From: G965207345 sp965207345 | GTDB lineage: Bacteria; Pseudomonadota; Gammaproteobacteria; PS1; Pseudothioglobaceae | DNA: 64,000 nucleotides | Assembly (NCBI GenBank): GCA_965207345.1 | Contig: OZ242280.1 | Span: forward strand, 248,001 to 312,000 | Direction: 5' to 3' | Shown here: piece by piece, positions 35,062-44,269 of the stretch | Numbering within the stretch: the first letter of the stretch is position 1 | Layout of the letters: every line of letters begins with the position of its first letter | Position numbers and translations under genes: made by a program | The notes under the pieces: model-generated | Databases searched by the model: none | What the model saw: the letters and a program-made list of their open reading frames with translations, nothing else | Told to the model about the DNA's origin: nothing

Positions 35062-35904
35062 ATGCATATAGGCGCTTATATACGCTTAATGCGTCTTGAT
35101 AAACCCATCGGTATTTATTTACTACTTTGGCCCACACTGTGGGCGCTTTGGCTTGCTAGTAATGGAATACCACAATTAAAAATATTAATTATTTTTATAC
35201 TAGGCGTTGTTCTGATGCGCAGTGCTGGTTGTGTTATAAATGATATTATTGATAGAAACTTGGATAAATTTATCAGGCGCACAAAAAACCGTCCCATTAG
35301 TTCGGGAGAAATTACTGTGCGTTCAGCACTAATGTTATTTTTTGCTTTACTACTACTCGCTTTTTTTTTGCTACTAATGACAAATTTACTAACTCTTACT
35401 CTTGCTTCTATTGCGATGATACTTACTGGCATTTATCCCTTTATGAAACGTTATACACATCTGCCTCAGCTTATTTTAGGTATGGCTTTTGCAATGAGCG
35501 CACCGATGTCTTTCGCTGCAATTACCAATTATATTGACTATAGAGCATGGTTGGTATTTATTACAAGTATCGTTTGGACGATGATTTATGATAGCATTTA
35601 TGCTATCGTAGATAGAGAGGATGATATAAAAATAGGCATTAAATCAAGTGCAATTCTTTTTGGACGCTTTGATACAATAATTATCGCTATACTGCAAATT
35701 GTTCTGCTGTTACTTTTCATTGCAATTGGCTTTTTATTTGAACTAAGCGGTGTTTATTATGGCTTTCTTTTTATTGCAGCTGCTCTTATGATGTATTATC
35801 AGTATCTTATCAAAGATCGCAATAAAGTGCGCTGTTTTCAAGCGTTTTTGCGCAGTCATTATCTGGGCGCTTTGATTTTTACTGCCATTTTTATAAATGG
35901 ATAA
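35062..35904 (+). CDS. ubiA: 4-hydroxybenzoate polyprenyltransferase
   Basis: UbiA attaches the polyprenyl tail to 4-hydroxybenzoate in ubiquinone synthesis, in the inner membrane. The 280 residues have about eight hydrophobic helices. The two Asp-rich Mg/pyrophosphate motifs are NDIIDRNLDKFIRRTKNRP and DREDDIKIGIKSSAILFG. It starts YIRLMRLDKPIGIYLLLWPT. It overlaps tadA by eight bases, consistent with translational coupling. Confidence 0.95.
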   Translation: MHIGAYIRLMRLDKPIGIYLLLWPTLWALWLASNGIPQLKILIIFILGVVLMRSAGCVINDIIDRNLDKFIRRTKNRPISSGEITVRSALMLFFALLLLAFFLLLMTNLLTLTLASIAMILTGIYPFMKRYTHLPQLILGMAFAMSAPMSFAAITNYIDYRAWLVFITSIVWTMIYDSIYAIVDREDDIKIGIKSSAILFGRFDTIIIAILQIVLLLLFIAIGFLFELSGVYYGFLFIAAALMMYYQYLIKDRNKVRCFQAFLRSHYLGALIFTAIFING

Positions 35905-36382
35905 AAACTCTAAAAATACAGCACTCAATCAATTGGATTATACATGGATGCAGGTAGCACTGACTGAAGCGAAAAAAGCAGGAAAAAATTTAGAAGTTCC
36001 GGTCGGTGCTGTTTTAGTCTCTGATGATAATAAACTTATTACGCGTGCACATAATATGCCCATTAAAAAGTGCGATCCAAGTGCACACGCTGAAATGATA
36101 GCAATACGAAAAGGAGCACGCCTAGCAAATAATTATCGCTTACCTAACAGCACGCTTTACACAACACTTGAACCGTGTGCAATGTGCTTTGCACTCATGC
36201 TGCACGCTAGAATAACACGCCTTATTTTTGCTACTTATGACAAAAAAAGTGGTGTGTGCGGAGGTTGTTGCGATTTTCGTTTAATGCCATGTTTTAACCA
36301 TAAGATTATAGTTATAGGGGGTTTATTAGCAAATGAAAGTAGCAATCTGCTGAAGGCTTTTTTTGCCTCCCGTCGCTTATAA
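35897..36382 (+). CDS. tadA: tRNA-specific adenosine deaminase
   Basis: TadA converts A34 to inosine in tRNA-Arg(ACG). The zinc deaminase motifs are HAEMIAIRKG (residues about 62-71, catalytic Glu) and TTLEPCAMCFALMLHARITR (two zinc Cys near 94 and 97). GACDF-type KKSGVCGGCCDF near the C-terminus is normal for the family. The 161 residues match the usual size. The extreme N-terminus overlaps ubiA, and an internal ATG (MQVALTEAKKA) is an alternative start. The 190 bases downstream hold nothing recognisable. Confidence 0.93.
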   Translation: MDKNSKNTALNQLDYTWMQVALTEAKKAGKNLEVPVGAVLVSDDNKLITRAHNMPIKKCDPSAHAEMIAIRKGARLANNYRLPNSTLYTTLEPCAMCFALMLHARITRLIFATYDKKSGVCGGCCDFRLMPCFNHKIIVIGGLLANESSNLLKAFFASRRL

Positions 36383-36574
36383 AAAATATTATTACTTATC
36401 CTAGTTTTACTATTACTGCTAAGAGAACTAACAGCTATTAGGAAACTTTTAATCACGGAAATGCTAAAAGTTTTTTAACCCGTAGCGTTCATACTACATG
36501 AGTGAAAAATTGAATAAAATTATATTAAGGCAAAAGAATATTTAGAAAAAATCTTGTGCATTAGAACACTCAGA

Positions 36575-37273
36575 TTACTGGCAAGCTTGGAGCAAAGCAG
36601 AAAGCTTTTCCGAGTGAATCTGCCTGTTAAATATTCCACACAATTTTACAAATTTGTAAATGGTAATATCCTTTCTAAGATATTCACAAAGCTTATCTTC
36701 CAATTTAGGGTCTAAGAAAGTTTCTTCCTTTGGTGATACGTACCTTTTCGGAATATTGACTTTTTCTCCAATTTTGAAAGACAGAAATTGAGATACTTTG
36801 GCCATATTATCCATAGGAAAGATATAGTTAACACCAACAGTATTTTCGGTGAGTTTCATGAAATTAAACTGTTCCGCCCCTTCCTTGAAGGTTGCAAAAG
36901 ATAGGCGGTCTCCTTTTGATATATGGGCTTCTACAAATTCGTTAAAGCTAATTTTACCAGTATAATTCTTATGTAATTTATGTGCTGGGTTTTTTAGTGC
37001 ATCTCGCGTTCTAAATTTATACCAACTCCTAAACCAATCAAGTGGTTCTCTGATAATACAAAATGCATCAATGCTGATCTGAGGCTTTATTTTTTTTAGT
37101 AGTGGCAATACAAATTCACAATAGTCTCTTGCATTTATATGCTTTAACTCAGAGTCAATCGGATAACGTGACATTCGAACATTGGAGTAATTATCTAATG
37201 CATGCTCTATAGAAGATGATGCACATTTAGGATTACACAAAAATGCGAAACCATATTTTGTAGATATTTTCAT
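36575..37273 (-). CDS. Sulfotransferase-family protein
   Basis: A 232-residue protein with hallmarks of PAPS-dependent sulfotransferases. FAFLCNPKCASSSIEHAL is the 5'-phosphosulfate loop, and FCIIREPLDWFRSWYKFR the 3'-phosphate motif. The rest (FIFPMDNMAKVSQFL-like helix, PKRYVSPKEETFL) resembles small bacterial sulfotransferases that decorate glycans or lipids. It stands alone with weakly defined spacers on both sides, so it may be horizontally acquired. Acceptor unknown. Confidence 0.8.
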   Translation of the reverse strand: MKISTKYGFAFLCNPKCASSSIEHALDNYSNVRMSRYPIDSELKHINARDYCEFVLPLLKKIKPQISIDAFCIIREPLDWFRSWYKFRTRDALKNPAHKLHKNYTGKISFNEFVEAHISKGDRLSFATFKEGAEQFNFMKLTENTVGVNYIFPMDNMAKVSQFLSFKIGEKVNIPKRYVSPKEETFLDPKLEDKLCEYLRKDITIYKFVKLCGIFNRQIHSEKLSALLQACQ

Positions 37274-37493
37274 ATTTCTCTTTTCAATTTAACATTAGAA
37301 CTCAAAGGCGACATTAACCTATCCGCTGGAATAATTTATCAGGTGTTTAATTTTATAGAATCTGGTTTTTCAACTTACTCCATTGGGTGATTCTAACTTG
37401 TTTTGACAATATTATCATCTTTCTACTTAATCTTTATTTTTCTAAGGTTTTAAATGATACATACGCCTTATTTTATGCAATAGAAAAATTAAA

Positions 37494-37880
37494 TTATGAC
37501 TCTAAAATCACAAATGCAAGTGCATAATGTTTCTCATCGGATAAACTTAGATGTATCTTATGAATATGATTTTTTGTCAAATAAACACTTAGACGTCTAC
37601 TCATTTGAAAATATGGCTTGCCTGCTTTGTCATTGCGTACTGCTAAATCTTGAAAACCAACAACACTGCCAATACCAATACCTAAAGCTTTAGCAAGCGC
37701 CTCTTTGGCAGAAAAACGTTTAGCACAATAGTAAACTGTGTTTATGTCATTTATTTTACAATCAAGCGTTTCTATTTCCTTTTTGGTTAATATACGTCTA
37801 ATAAATGCTAGTTTATAACGAGATAGAATATGACTAATACGCTCAGTTGAGACAATATCTGTGCCAATACCATAAATCAT
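37494..37880 (-). CDS. acpS: Holo-[acyl-carrier-protein] synthase
   Basis: AcpS transfers 4'-phosphopantetheine from CoA to acyl carrier protein. The 128 residues contain IYGIGTDIVSTERISHIL (Mg-binding Asp) and YCAKRFSAKEALAKALGIGI (catalytic Glu/Lys), with HLSLSDEKHYALAFVI at the end. It follows pdxJ in the same direction after 45 bases, the common recO-pdxJ-acpS order of gammaproteobacteria. Confidence 0.95.
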   Translation of the reverse strand: MIYGIGTDIVSTERISHILSRYKLAFIRRILTKKEIETLDCKINDINTVYYCAKRFSAKEALAKALGIGIGSVVGFQDLAVRNDKAGKPYFQMSRRLSVYLTKNHIHKIHLSLSDEKHYALAFVILES

Positions 37881-37925
37881 TAGTTTACCAAATATATCAT
37901 CATTTTTAGCGCATCTCTAATATCA

Positions 37926-38669
37926 TTATTTTCTCACCTGAGATATTAGTTGTTTCATTTCAAAAACAGCTTTTTTTATACCAACAAAAATTGCCCGAGC
38001 AATAATAGCATGACCAATATTAAGTGTTACAATTTGCTCAATATTTGCAATATCAGCAGTATTTTTTAAATGTAAGCCATGTCCGGCGTCAACTTGCAAA
38101 CCAATCTCATGTGCATAATGTGCAGCGGAAATAAGTTTTACCAGCTCTAATTTTTTATCCCTGACATCTTTTAAATTAGCATAATGTCCAGTGTGTAATT
38201 CAATGACGGGCGCGCCTGCTTTATGTGCCGCTTCAATTTGTGCCTTATCTGCATCAATAAAAAGCGATACTCTAATATTAGCTTTGCTTAGCTGTGCACA
38301 TGTCTTGGATATTTTACTTATCTGAGCGAGCACATCTAGCCCACCTTCGGTCGTAAGTTCTGCTCTTCTTTCTGGAACCAAACAGCAAGCATGAGGCTTA
38401 ATTTGACCAGCAATATAAATCATTTCAGTAGTTGCTGCCATTTCTAAATTCATTTTAGTTTTAAGTACTTTTCTAAGCGCAAAAACGTCTTCATCTTGAA
38501 TGTGGCGTCTGTCTTCTCTTAAATGCAGAGTAATACTGTCAGCACCTGCTGCTTCTACTAAGTTTACCGCCTCTATTAAATTAGGATAATTGGTTAGTCT
38601 AGCTTGTCTTATCGTTGCAATATGATCAATATTAACACCAAGAGATATTGGATTTTTTTTACTTTTCAT
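37926..38669 (-). CDS. pdxJ: Pyridoxine 5'-phosphate synthase
   Basis: PdxJ condenses 3-amino-2-oxopropyl phosphate with deoxyxylulose 5-phosphate to form PNP. The 247-residue TIM barrel shows LGVNIDHIATIRQARLTNYP, GADSITLHLREDRRHIQD, LEMAATTEM, CCLVPERRAELTTEGGLDV, and VDAGHGLH with NIGHAIIARAIFVG. These are family signatures. SerC, needed upstream in this pathway, is at 8.5-9.6 kb. Confidence 0.96.
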   Translation of the reverse strand: MKSKKNPISLGVNIDHIATIRQARLTNYPNLIEAVNLVEAAGADSITLHLREDRRHIQDEDVFALRKVLKTKMNLEMAATTEMIYIAGQIKPHACCLVPERRAELTTEGGLDVLAQISKISKTCAQLSKANIRVSLFIDADKAQIEAAHKAGAPVIELHTGHYANLKDVRDKKLELVKLISAAHYAHEIGLQVDAGHGLHLKNTADIANIEQIVTLNIGHAIIARAIFVGIKKAVFEMKQLISQVRK

Positions 38670-38726
38670 GGTTAAAAAAATAATAATAACTTATAAGCAA
38701 AAAATTTATATAGCTAAAAGAAAAAT

Positions 38727-39428
38727 TTACGTGCGACAAAGAGCAAATAAAGCGCGACTTTGAAGTATTTTATTACCTAAAAGTGCTACTAATTGCGTGC
38801 GAAATAAATTACGGCAAATATAAAAGTCAGCGTCACTTGGCGGTTTATTTAGTTTAGCTTCTGCTAGTAAATCTAACAATATGCCCGATATGTTGCCTGT
38901 TCTTGTGCACATAAATCCTGACTGATGTTGATATTTATAAAATAAATTTGGCATAATAGAATTTTTACTCGTATCAAGTGTATAACTAGCGCCATAGCCC
39001 AGTTCAGCTAATAATTTTTTCTCAAACAATCTAAGTAACCAATATTTTTTCACACGTTCTAAATTATTAAAATGATTAACAAAGTAGCGATATGCATCAA
39101 ATAAACGTGTGAGTGGTTCTTGAGCAATTAATAATTTTAATAATAACTCATTGATATACATCATAAGTATCAAAGATTCTCCAGAAAAAAAATGAGGAAC
39201 ATCAGATATTTCAAAATATAAAAGCGTTTTTAATGCACCCTTACCGCTAAAAGAAATACACAAATAAGAAAATGGTTGTATGAGCAGTTTTCTGCCACGT
39301 TTAGCGCCCTTAGCCACGCAACGAATCATACCATAATCGCGGGTAAAAAAATCCAGTAACAAACTGTATTCTTGATAATTTCTACTATGTATTAGATAAG
39401 CGGGTACTAACTCAATTTTGCGCTGCAT
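38727..39428 (-). CDS. recO: DNA repair protein RecO
   Basis: RecO anneals single strands and loads RecA with RecR. The 233 residues have the N-terminal OB fold (PAYLIHSRNYQEYSLLLDFF then GMIRCVAKGAKRGRKLL) and a helical C-terminal domain (YINELLLKLL, RLFEKKLLAELGYG). The zinc cysteines of some RecOs are not present, which is usual in gammaproteobacteria. It is the first gene of the recO-pdxJ-acpS unit. Confidence 0.92.
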   Translation of the reverse strand: MQRKIELVPAYLIHSRNYQEYSLLLDFFTRDYGMIRCVAKGAKRGRKLLIQPFSYLCISFSGKGALKTLLYFEISDVPHFFSGESLILMMYINELLLKLLIAQEPLTRLFDAYRYFVNHFNNLERVKKYWLLRLFEKKLLAELGYGASYTLDTSKNSIMPNLFYKYQHQSGFMCTRTGNISGILLDLLAEAKLNKPPSDADFYICRNLFRTQLVALLGNKILQSRALFALCRT

Positions 39429-39600
39429 TGACTTAAAAGTAATATCTCAAACTGCCATAAATTATTTGTACATAGTTTAGCAAAAATTATCTTGAATTTT
39501 TAATTAATATTGTGCTACCTGTTAAGTGCCCGCATTTGTATTTTAAAAAGTCGTATAATACGCTTTGAAATTGTTACTGTTAAAAGGATATCACTGCTCA

Positions 39601-40299
39601 ATGGATTATATCAAAATTATTAAAAATGGCTTGTGGAATAATAATCAGGCTTTAGTCGCTTTGCTTGGCTTATGTCCACTACTTGCTGTTAGTAATAACA
39701 TTGTCAATGCGCTTGGTTTGGGCATAGCCACCACTTTTGTGCTTAGCGCTTCTAATTTAACTGTTTCGTTATTTAGAAATTATATTAATATAACAGTACG
39801 TATCCCTGTTTTTGTTTTACTCATTGCATCATTTGTTACCATCGTAGAATTACTCATCCAATCTTATTTTTATGAACTGTATTTGGTGCTCGGTATTTTT
39901 GTGCCGCTCATTGTGACAAATTGTGCTATTCTTGGTCGTGCTGAAATATTTGCTTCTAAAAATACTTGGGGCAAATCCTTGCTAGATGGCTTTGCAATGG
40001 GGTTAGGATTTAGTGTAGTGCTTGTCATACTTGGTGCTCTGCGTGAGCTTATTGGCAGTGGAACTTTATTTAATAATGCTACAATTTTATTTGGTGACTT
40101 CGGTCAATATTTAACTGTAGAATTTGATTTTTACGAAAATAACTTACTTGTTATTTTACCACCTGGTGCTTTTATTGCACTCGGTCTTATGATTGCATCT
40201 AAAAACTTATACCAAGCAAGACAACAAACAAAAATCACCCAGCAAGTGCAACAAAAAACACAAACAATTGATAAACTGAGTGTCCTAACTAAATATTGA
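39601..40299 (+). CDS. rsxE: Electron transport complex subunit RsxE/RnfE
   Basis: RnfE is an integral membrane subunit of the Rnf ion-translocating ferredoxin:NAD oxidoreductase. From ATG 39601 the 232 residues begin MDYIKIIKNGLWNNNQALVA. They have about six hydrophobic helices, with SLFRNYINITVRIPVFVLLI and VPLIVTNCAILGRAEIFASK (transport core). GMGLGFSVVL-like and LREL follow. A longer TTG start at 39565 is possible but not family-like. It is not followed by other rnf genes here; prmC overlaps its stop. Confidence 0.93.
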   Translation: MDYIKIIKNGLWNNNQALVALLGLCPLLAVSNNIVNALGLGIATTFVLSASNLTVSLFRNYINITVRIPVFVLLIASFVTIVELLIQSYFYELYLVLGIFVPLIVTNCAILGRAEIFASKNTWGKSLLDGFAMGLGFSVVLVILGALRELIGSGTLFNNATILFGDFGQYLTVEFDFYENNLLVILPPGAFIALGLMIASKNLYQARQQTKITQQVQQKTQTIDKLSVLTKY

Positions 40300-41102
40300 G
40301 TACAATAAAAAACTACCTTAATACAAACAGCAGTGATGTTTTACCATTGCTAGCATTTGTGTTAAAAAAAAGTAGTGCCGAATTATATGCACACGCAGCA
40401 TATTGTCTATCTCAGCGAGAAAAAGAAAAACTAGATACACTTATTAGTCAAAGGAACAAAGGTGTGCCGCTTGCTTATCTAACAGGGTTTAAGTATTTTT
40501 ACCATCTTAAATTTAAAATCAATAAACATGCGCTTATCCCCAGGGAGGAAACAGAATTACTCATTGATATTGCATTAGATTTATACGATAAAAACAGTGA
40601 TATTGATATGCTAGAACTTGCAACAGGTAGTGGTGTTATTGCAATTACACTTTCAGATATACGCAGAAAATGGTGCATATTCGCCACCGATAATTCAGCC
40701 AAAGCACTAGCTCTAGCGCAAGAGAATGCACGTTGTATTATTTCTCATAATCATTATATTCGCTTTTATTATGGTTCTTGGTTTGAACCACTAAATACTG
40801 GAATGCTATTCGATTTAATTATTGCTAATCCGCCCTATATTGCAAAAAATGACATACACTTAATCAATCTAAATTATGAACCAATGCATGCTTTAGTCTC
40901 AGATAATTACGGTTTATCAGCACTTGAGCATATTATAAAATATGCACCAAACTTTTTGAAAAAAGGAGGTTATTTATTATTAGAACATGGATTCTCTCAA
41001 AGAAAGAGACTACTAAAAATGTTTGAAAAACGCTATCAAAATATCAGAACTTTTAATGATTTAGCACAACAAAATCGCGTAATTCTAGCACAAACGGTAT
41101 AA
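40296..41102 (+). CDS. prmC: Peptide chain release factor N5-glutamine methyltransferase
   Basis: PrmC methylates the GGQ glutamine of RF1/RF2. Visible motifs are RNKGVPLAYLTGFKYFYHL and LIPREETELLIDIAL, then MLELATGSGVIAITLS (SAM site) and LIIANPPYIAKND (the NPPY substrate motif). Length (268) is normal. Its start is a TTG overlapping the rsxE stop (TTGA); no alternative ATG precedes the conserved region. Confidence 0.93.
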   Translation: MSTIKNYLNTNSSDVLPLLAFVLKKSSAELYAHAAYCLSQREKEKLDTLISQRNKGVPLAYLTGFKYFYHLKFKINKHALIPREETELLIDIALDLYDKNSDIDMLELATGSGVIAITLSDIRRKWCIFATDNSAKALALAQENARCIISHNHYIRFYYGSWFEPLNTGMLFDLIIANPPYIAKNDIHLINLNYEPMHALVSDNYGLSALEHIIKYAPNFLKKGGYLLLEHGFSQRKRLLKMFEKRYQNIRTFNDLAQQNRVILAQTV

Positions 41103-41134
41103 AATCTCAATAATTTAAACTTTAGGGTAAAACA

Positions 41135-42235
41135 ATGAAGAAAAATATATTAACCATACTCCTAACAACCTTATTATTTGCATGTAGCGCTGAAGATATG
41201 CAAAATACTACTCCCGAAAATAGCGTGGATATGACTAAAATTTATCATCTCAAACTTGCAGAAACTTGGCCCAAAAATTTTCCTATTTTTAGCGAAACCA
41301 CTAAACGTTTTACCCAACTAGCAGATAAAATGTCAAACGGCAGACTCAAAATTAAAATTGACTCAAGTAATAAACACAGGGCACCATTTGGCATTTTTGA
41401 TCTGGTCAAATCTGGCCAATATGATTTGGGACATTCTGCCTCTTATTATTGGAAAGGGAAAGATGCGAATACGCTTTATTTTACTTCCATGCCCTTTGGT
41501 ATGACAACTTGGGAACAATATGCATGGTTTGAATATGGTGGCGGTCAGGAGTTAATGGATAAGGTTTATCAAAAACATGGGTTAAAAGCTATTATTGGGG
41601 GAAATACGGGTAATCAAATGGGTGGGTGGTTTCAGCGGGAAATTAAATCTCCTGCTGATTTAAAAGGTTTGAAAATGCGCATTCCTGGCTTTGCGGGTGA
41701 AGTGATGGCAAAAGTTGGCGTAAAACCAGAAAATATACCAGCAGGAGAACTTTATACAGCATTAGACAGGGGTACTATTGATGCGCTGGAGTGGGTTGGC
41801 CCTTCGCTAGATTTGCGTATGGGTTTTCATAAAATTGCCAAATATTATTACACAGGCTGGCACGAACCAGCAACCGAACTGCAATTTTTAATTAATCTTA
41901 AAAGATTTGACAGCTTGCCCGAAGATTTAAAGACTATTCTAATTAGTGCAATGAAACTTTCTGCTTACCAAATGTATGCAGATTCTACCGATAAAAACGC
42001 GATAAATCTGATAAAAATTAAAAAAGATTATCCAAACATTGAAATTAAAACTTTTCCAAAATCTGTGATAAAAGTGCTGAAAAAAGCAAATAAAACTCTA
42101 CTAGATGAGAGAGCAAAAAAATCTGAATTAGCAAGTGATATTATTCATTCTCAACATAATTATTTGAAAAAAGTGCGCGCTTGGACAAATATTTCTGATA
42201 AAGCATATTTGAATAATTTAAACAGTAGCGAATAA
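41135..42235 (+). CDS. dctP: TRAP transporter substrate-binding protein (DctP, 2-oxo-acid type)
   Basis: Periplasmic solute receptor of a TRAP transporter. The N-terminus MKKNILTILLTTLLFACS carries a lipobox (LFAC), so it is probably a lipoprotein. The mature part has LAETWPKNFPIFSETTKRF, TSMPFGMTTWEQYAWFEYGG and GNTGNQMGGWFQREIKSPAD. LKGLKMRIPGFAGEVMAK and IDALEWVGPSLD (with the substrate-site Trp/Glu) follow. This matches the subgroup that binds 2-oxo acids or lactate (TakP-like). Genes for the small and large membrane subunits follow with spacings of four and minus four bases. Confidence 0.88.
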   Translation: MKKNILTILLTTLLFACSAEDMQNTTPENSVDMTKIYHLKLAETWPKNFPIFSETTKRFTQLADKMSNGRLKIKIDSSNKHRAPFGIFDLVKSGQYDLGHSASYYWKGKDANTLYFTSMPFGMTTWEQYAWFEYGGGQELMDKVYQKHGLKAIIGGNTGNQMGGWFQREIKSPADLKGLKMRIPGFAGEVMAKVGVKPENIPAGELYTALDRGTIDALEWVGPSLDLRMGFHKIAKYYYTGWHEPATELQFLINLKRFDSLPEDLKTILISAMKLSAYQMYADSTDKNAINLIKIKKDYPNIEIKTFPKSVIKVLKKANKTLLDERAKKSELASDIIHSQHNYLKKVRAWTNISDKAYLNNLNSSE

Positions 42236-42239
42236 ACTT

Positions 42240-42758
42240 ATGACAAGGCGTATCACACGCTATGGGCAATATTTAATAGAAAGTTTAACTATTTCTTTTT
42301 TGTTACTGACCATACTGAGTGTTTTTGCAAATGTTATTTTGCGTTATGTTTTCAATAATAGCTATATCGCCTTGCAGGAGCTAGAATGGCATTTTTTCTC
42401 AGCATTATTTCTACTCACAATGAGCTATGCACTCCAAAAAGACGCTCATGTGCGAGTGGATTTAATTTACCAACATTTAGAACCAAAAAAACAAGCATTC
42501 ATTAACATAATTGGTGCAATATTTTTTATTCTTCCTATCAGTTTTATTATCACTTATTACAGCACATACTTTAGTTATGAGGCTTATTTGCTCGGTGAAG
42601 AAAGTGGCGATCCGGGCGGACTACCCTACCGTTTTGTGATTAAAGGTATCATACCAATTGCTTTTACTTTACTCATCATAAACACATTCACATTCATTTC
42701 TCGTAATTGGCAACTCATCAAATATCACACTAAATCAATACATAAGGAAGTGTTATGA
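42240..42758 (+). CDS. dctQ: TRAP transporter small permease (DctQ)
   Basis: A 172-residue protein with four hydrophobic helices, as in DctQ subunits: IESLTISFLLLTILSVFANV with ILRYVFNNSYIALQELEWH, then YALQKDAHVRVDLIYQHL and two C-terminal helices. The E-x-x-W-H/F-x-F and H-V-R-V-D motifs are typical. It overlaps dctM by four bases and works with the binding protein and DctM to import substrate using a sodium gradient. Confidence 0.9.
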   Translation: MTRRITRYGQYLIESLTISFLLLTILSVFANVILRYVFNNSYIALQELEWHFFSALFLLTMSYALQKDAHVRVDLIYQHLEPKKQAFINIIGAIFFILPISFIITYYSTYFSYEAYLLGEESGDPGGLPYRFVIKGIIPIAFTLLIINTFTFISRNWQLIKYHTKSIHKEVL

Positions 42759-44053
42759 TTGGCCTCATTATGTTCTTTGTGTGTTTAGTAATGTTGCTAT
42801 TTGGATTTCCAGTTGCGTTTACTTTTGCTGGTATCTCAGTATTATTTGCACTATTTTCTCCTGAAGGTATTATGCTTTTTGAACTCATGCCTTATCGTAT
42901 TATGAGTATTATGGAAAATACAATTTTAGTTGCCGTACCCCTATTTGTTTTTATGGGAATGATGCTCCAAAAAACACAACTTGCTGATGAACTACTTGAA
43001 TCTCTAAACTCACTTCTAAGCAATGTGCGCGGAGGCTTAGCCCTCTCAACTATATTCATTGGCGTCCTTCTTGCTGCCTCAACAGGTGTTGTCGGTGCTA
43101 GTGTTGTGGTAATGGGTGTGATTGCTTTGCCAGCTATGTTAAAACACCAAGTAAATAAACGTCTAGCTACTGGGGTTATTTGTGCATCTGGTACACTAGG
43201 GCAGATTGTACCACCAAGTATTGTGCTCATTATTTTAGCGGATGTGGTAAATTTGCCTGTGGGTGATTTATTTCAAGCAGCAGTTTATCCTGCACTTACA
43301 CTCATTTTTGGTTATCTTGTTTATGTTACTGCATATAGTTACTATCATAAAGTACCTATTGCGCGCTTGAAAAAACAAATGAACCCGCGTGAAAAATGGC
43401 GTAATATAATGCGTTTAATGGCTGCTATTATACCGCCCCTATTCCTTATTTTTATTGTGTTAGGTAGCATCTTAAGTGGCATTGCAACGCCAACAGAATC
43501 AGCATCTTTAGGTGCAATGGGTGCAGTATTACTTGCTTTCCTACATAAAAAATTTAACTTGCAAATACTAAAAATATCTTGCTTAGAAACTGCAAAAATA
43601 ACTGCAATGATTTTTACCATTCTTATTGGTGCAACTGCTTTTTCTATGGTTTTCTCTTACACAGGCGGTGATGTGTTTATTGAAAATATTATTCATAATA
43701 TGCCTGCTAAAGAATGGGTATTTATTATTATATCCATGCTTCTAATTTTTATACTCGGTTTTTTTATTGATTTTATTGAGATTGCTCTCATTGTAGTGCC
43801 CATCTTATATCCTATCGCACACAGCTTGGGTATTGATATGACCTGGTTTGCTGTTTTAATCGCTATCAATCTACAAACTTCATTTTTAACGCCACCCTTT
43901 GGTTTTAGTTTGTTTTATCTAAAAGGTGTAGCGCCAAAAAGTATTGTTATAACTGATATTTATAAAGGCGTTATTCCTTTTATTATTATACAAATTATAG
44001 TCCTTCTTAGCATCACAGTAACGCCAAGCTGGTATGGTCTTAGCGCATTTTAA
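42755..44053 (+). CDS. dctM: TRAP transporter large permease (DctM)
   Basis: A 432-residue, 12-helix ion transporter family protein. MENTILVAVPLFVFMGMML, then LAASTGVVGASVVVMGVIAL, and ASGTLGQIVPPSIVLIILAD are the first family repeat. IATPTESASLGAMGAVLLAF and LQTSFLTPPFGFSLFYLKGV are the second. It carries out sodium-coupled translocation of the solute delivered by DctP. It is the last gene of the operon, 30 bases before the end of tRNA-Leu on the other strand. Confidence 0.94.
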   Translation: MIGLIMFFVCLVMLLFGFPVAFTFAGISVLFALFSPEGIMLFELMPYRIMSIMENTILVAVPLFVFMGMMLQKTQLADELLESLNSLLSNVRGGLALSTIFIGVLLAASTGVVGASVVVMGVIALPAMLKHQVNKRLATGVICASGTLGQIVPPSIVLIILADVVNLPVGDLFQAAVYPALTLIFGYLVYVTAYSYYHKVPIARLKKQMNPREKWRNIMRLMAAIIPPLFLIFIVLGSILSGIATPTESASLGAMGAVLLAFLHKKFNLQILKISCLETAKITAMIFTILIGATAFSMVFSYTGGDVFIENIIHNMPAKEWVFIIISMLLIFILGFFIDFIEIALIVVPILYPIAHSLGIDMTWFAVLIAINLQTSFLTPPFGFSLFYLKGVAPKSIVITDIYKGVIPFIIIQIIVLLSITVTPSWYGLSAF

Positions 44054-44082
44054 AATTTTTAGAAGTTTTTAGCTTTTTGAAA

Positions 44083-44167
44083 TGGTGCGGAAGGAGAGAC
44101 TCGAACTCTCACGCTTTTAGGCACTGGAACCTAAATCCAGCGTGTCTACCAATTCCACCACTCCCGC
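44083..44167 (-). tRNA. tRNA-Leu(UAG)
   Basis: The minus strand folds as a class II tRNA. The acceptor GCGGGAG pairs with the 3' CTTCCGC side, ending in an encoded CCA at 44085-44083. The anticodon stem is CTGGA/TCCAG with the loop containing TAG. There is a long variable arm (TGCCTAAAAGCG) and a T loop TTCGAGT. The anticodon UAG reads CUA/CUN leucine codons. Confidence 0.95.
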
Positions 44168-44269
44168 AAGAATTCGGCATTATACCTCATTTATTACAGT
44201 AATTCTTTTTTGTTGCATAGGCTGTTTTAATGTACCATAGTTAGCCTATGGTTATATAGAAAAGAATAA

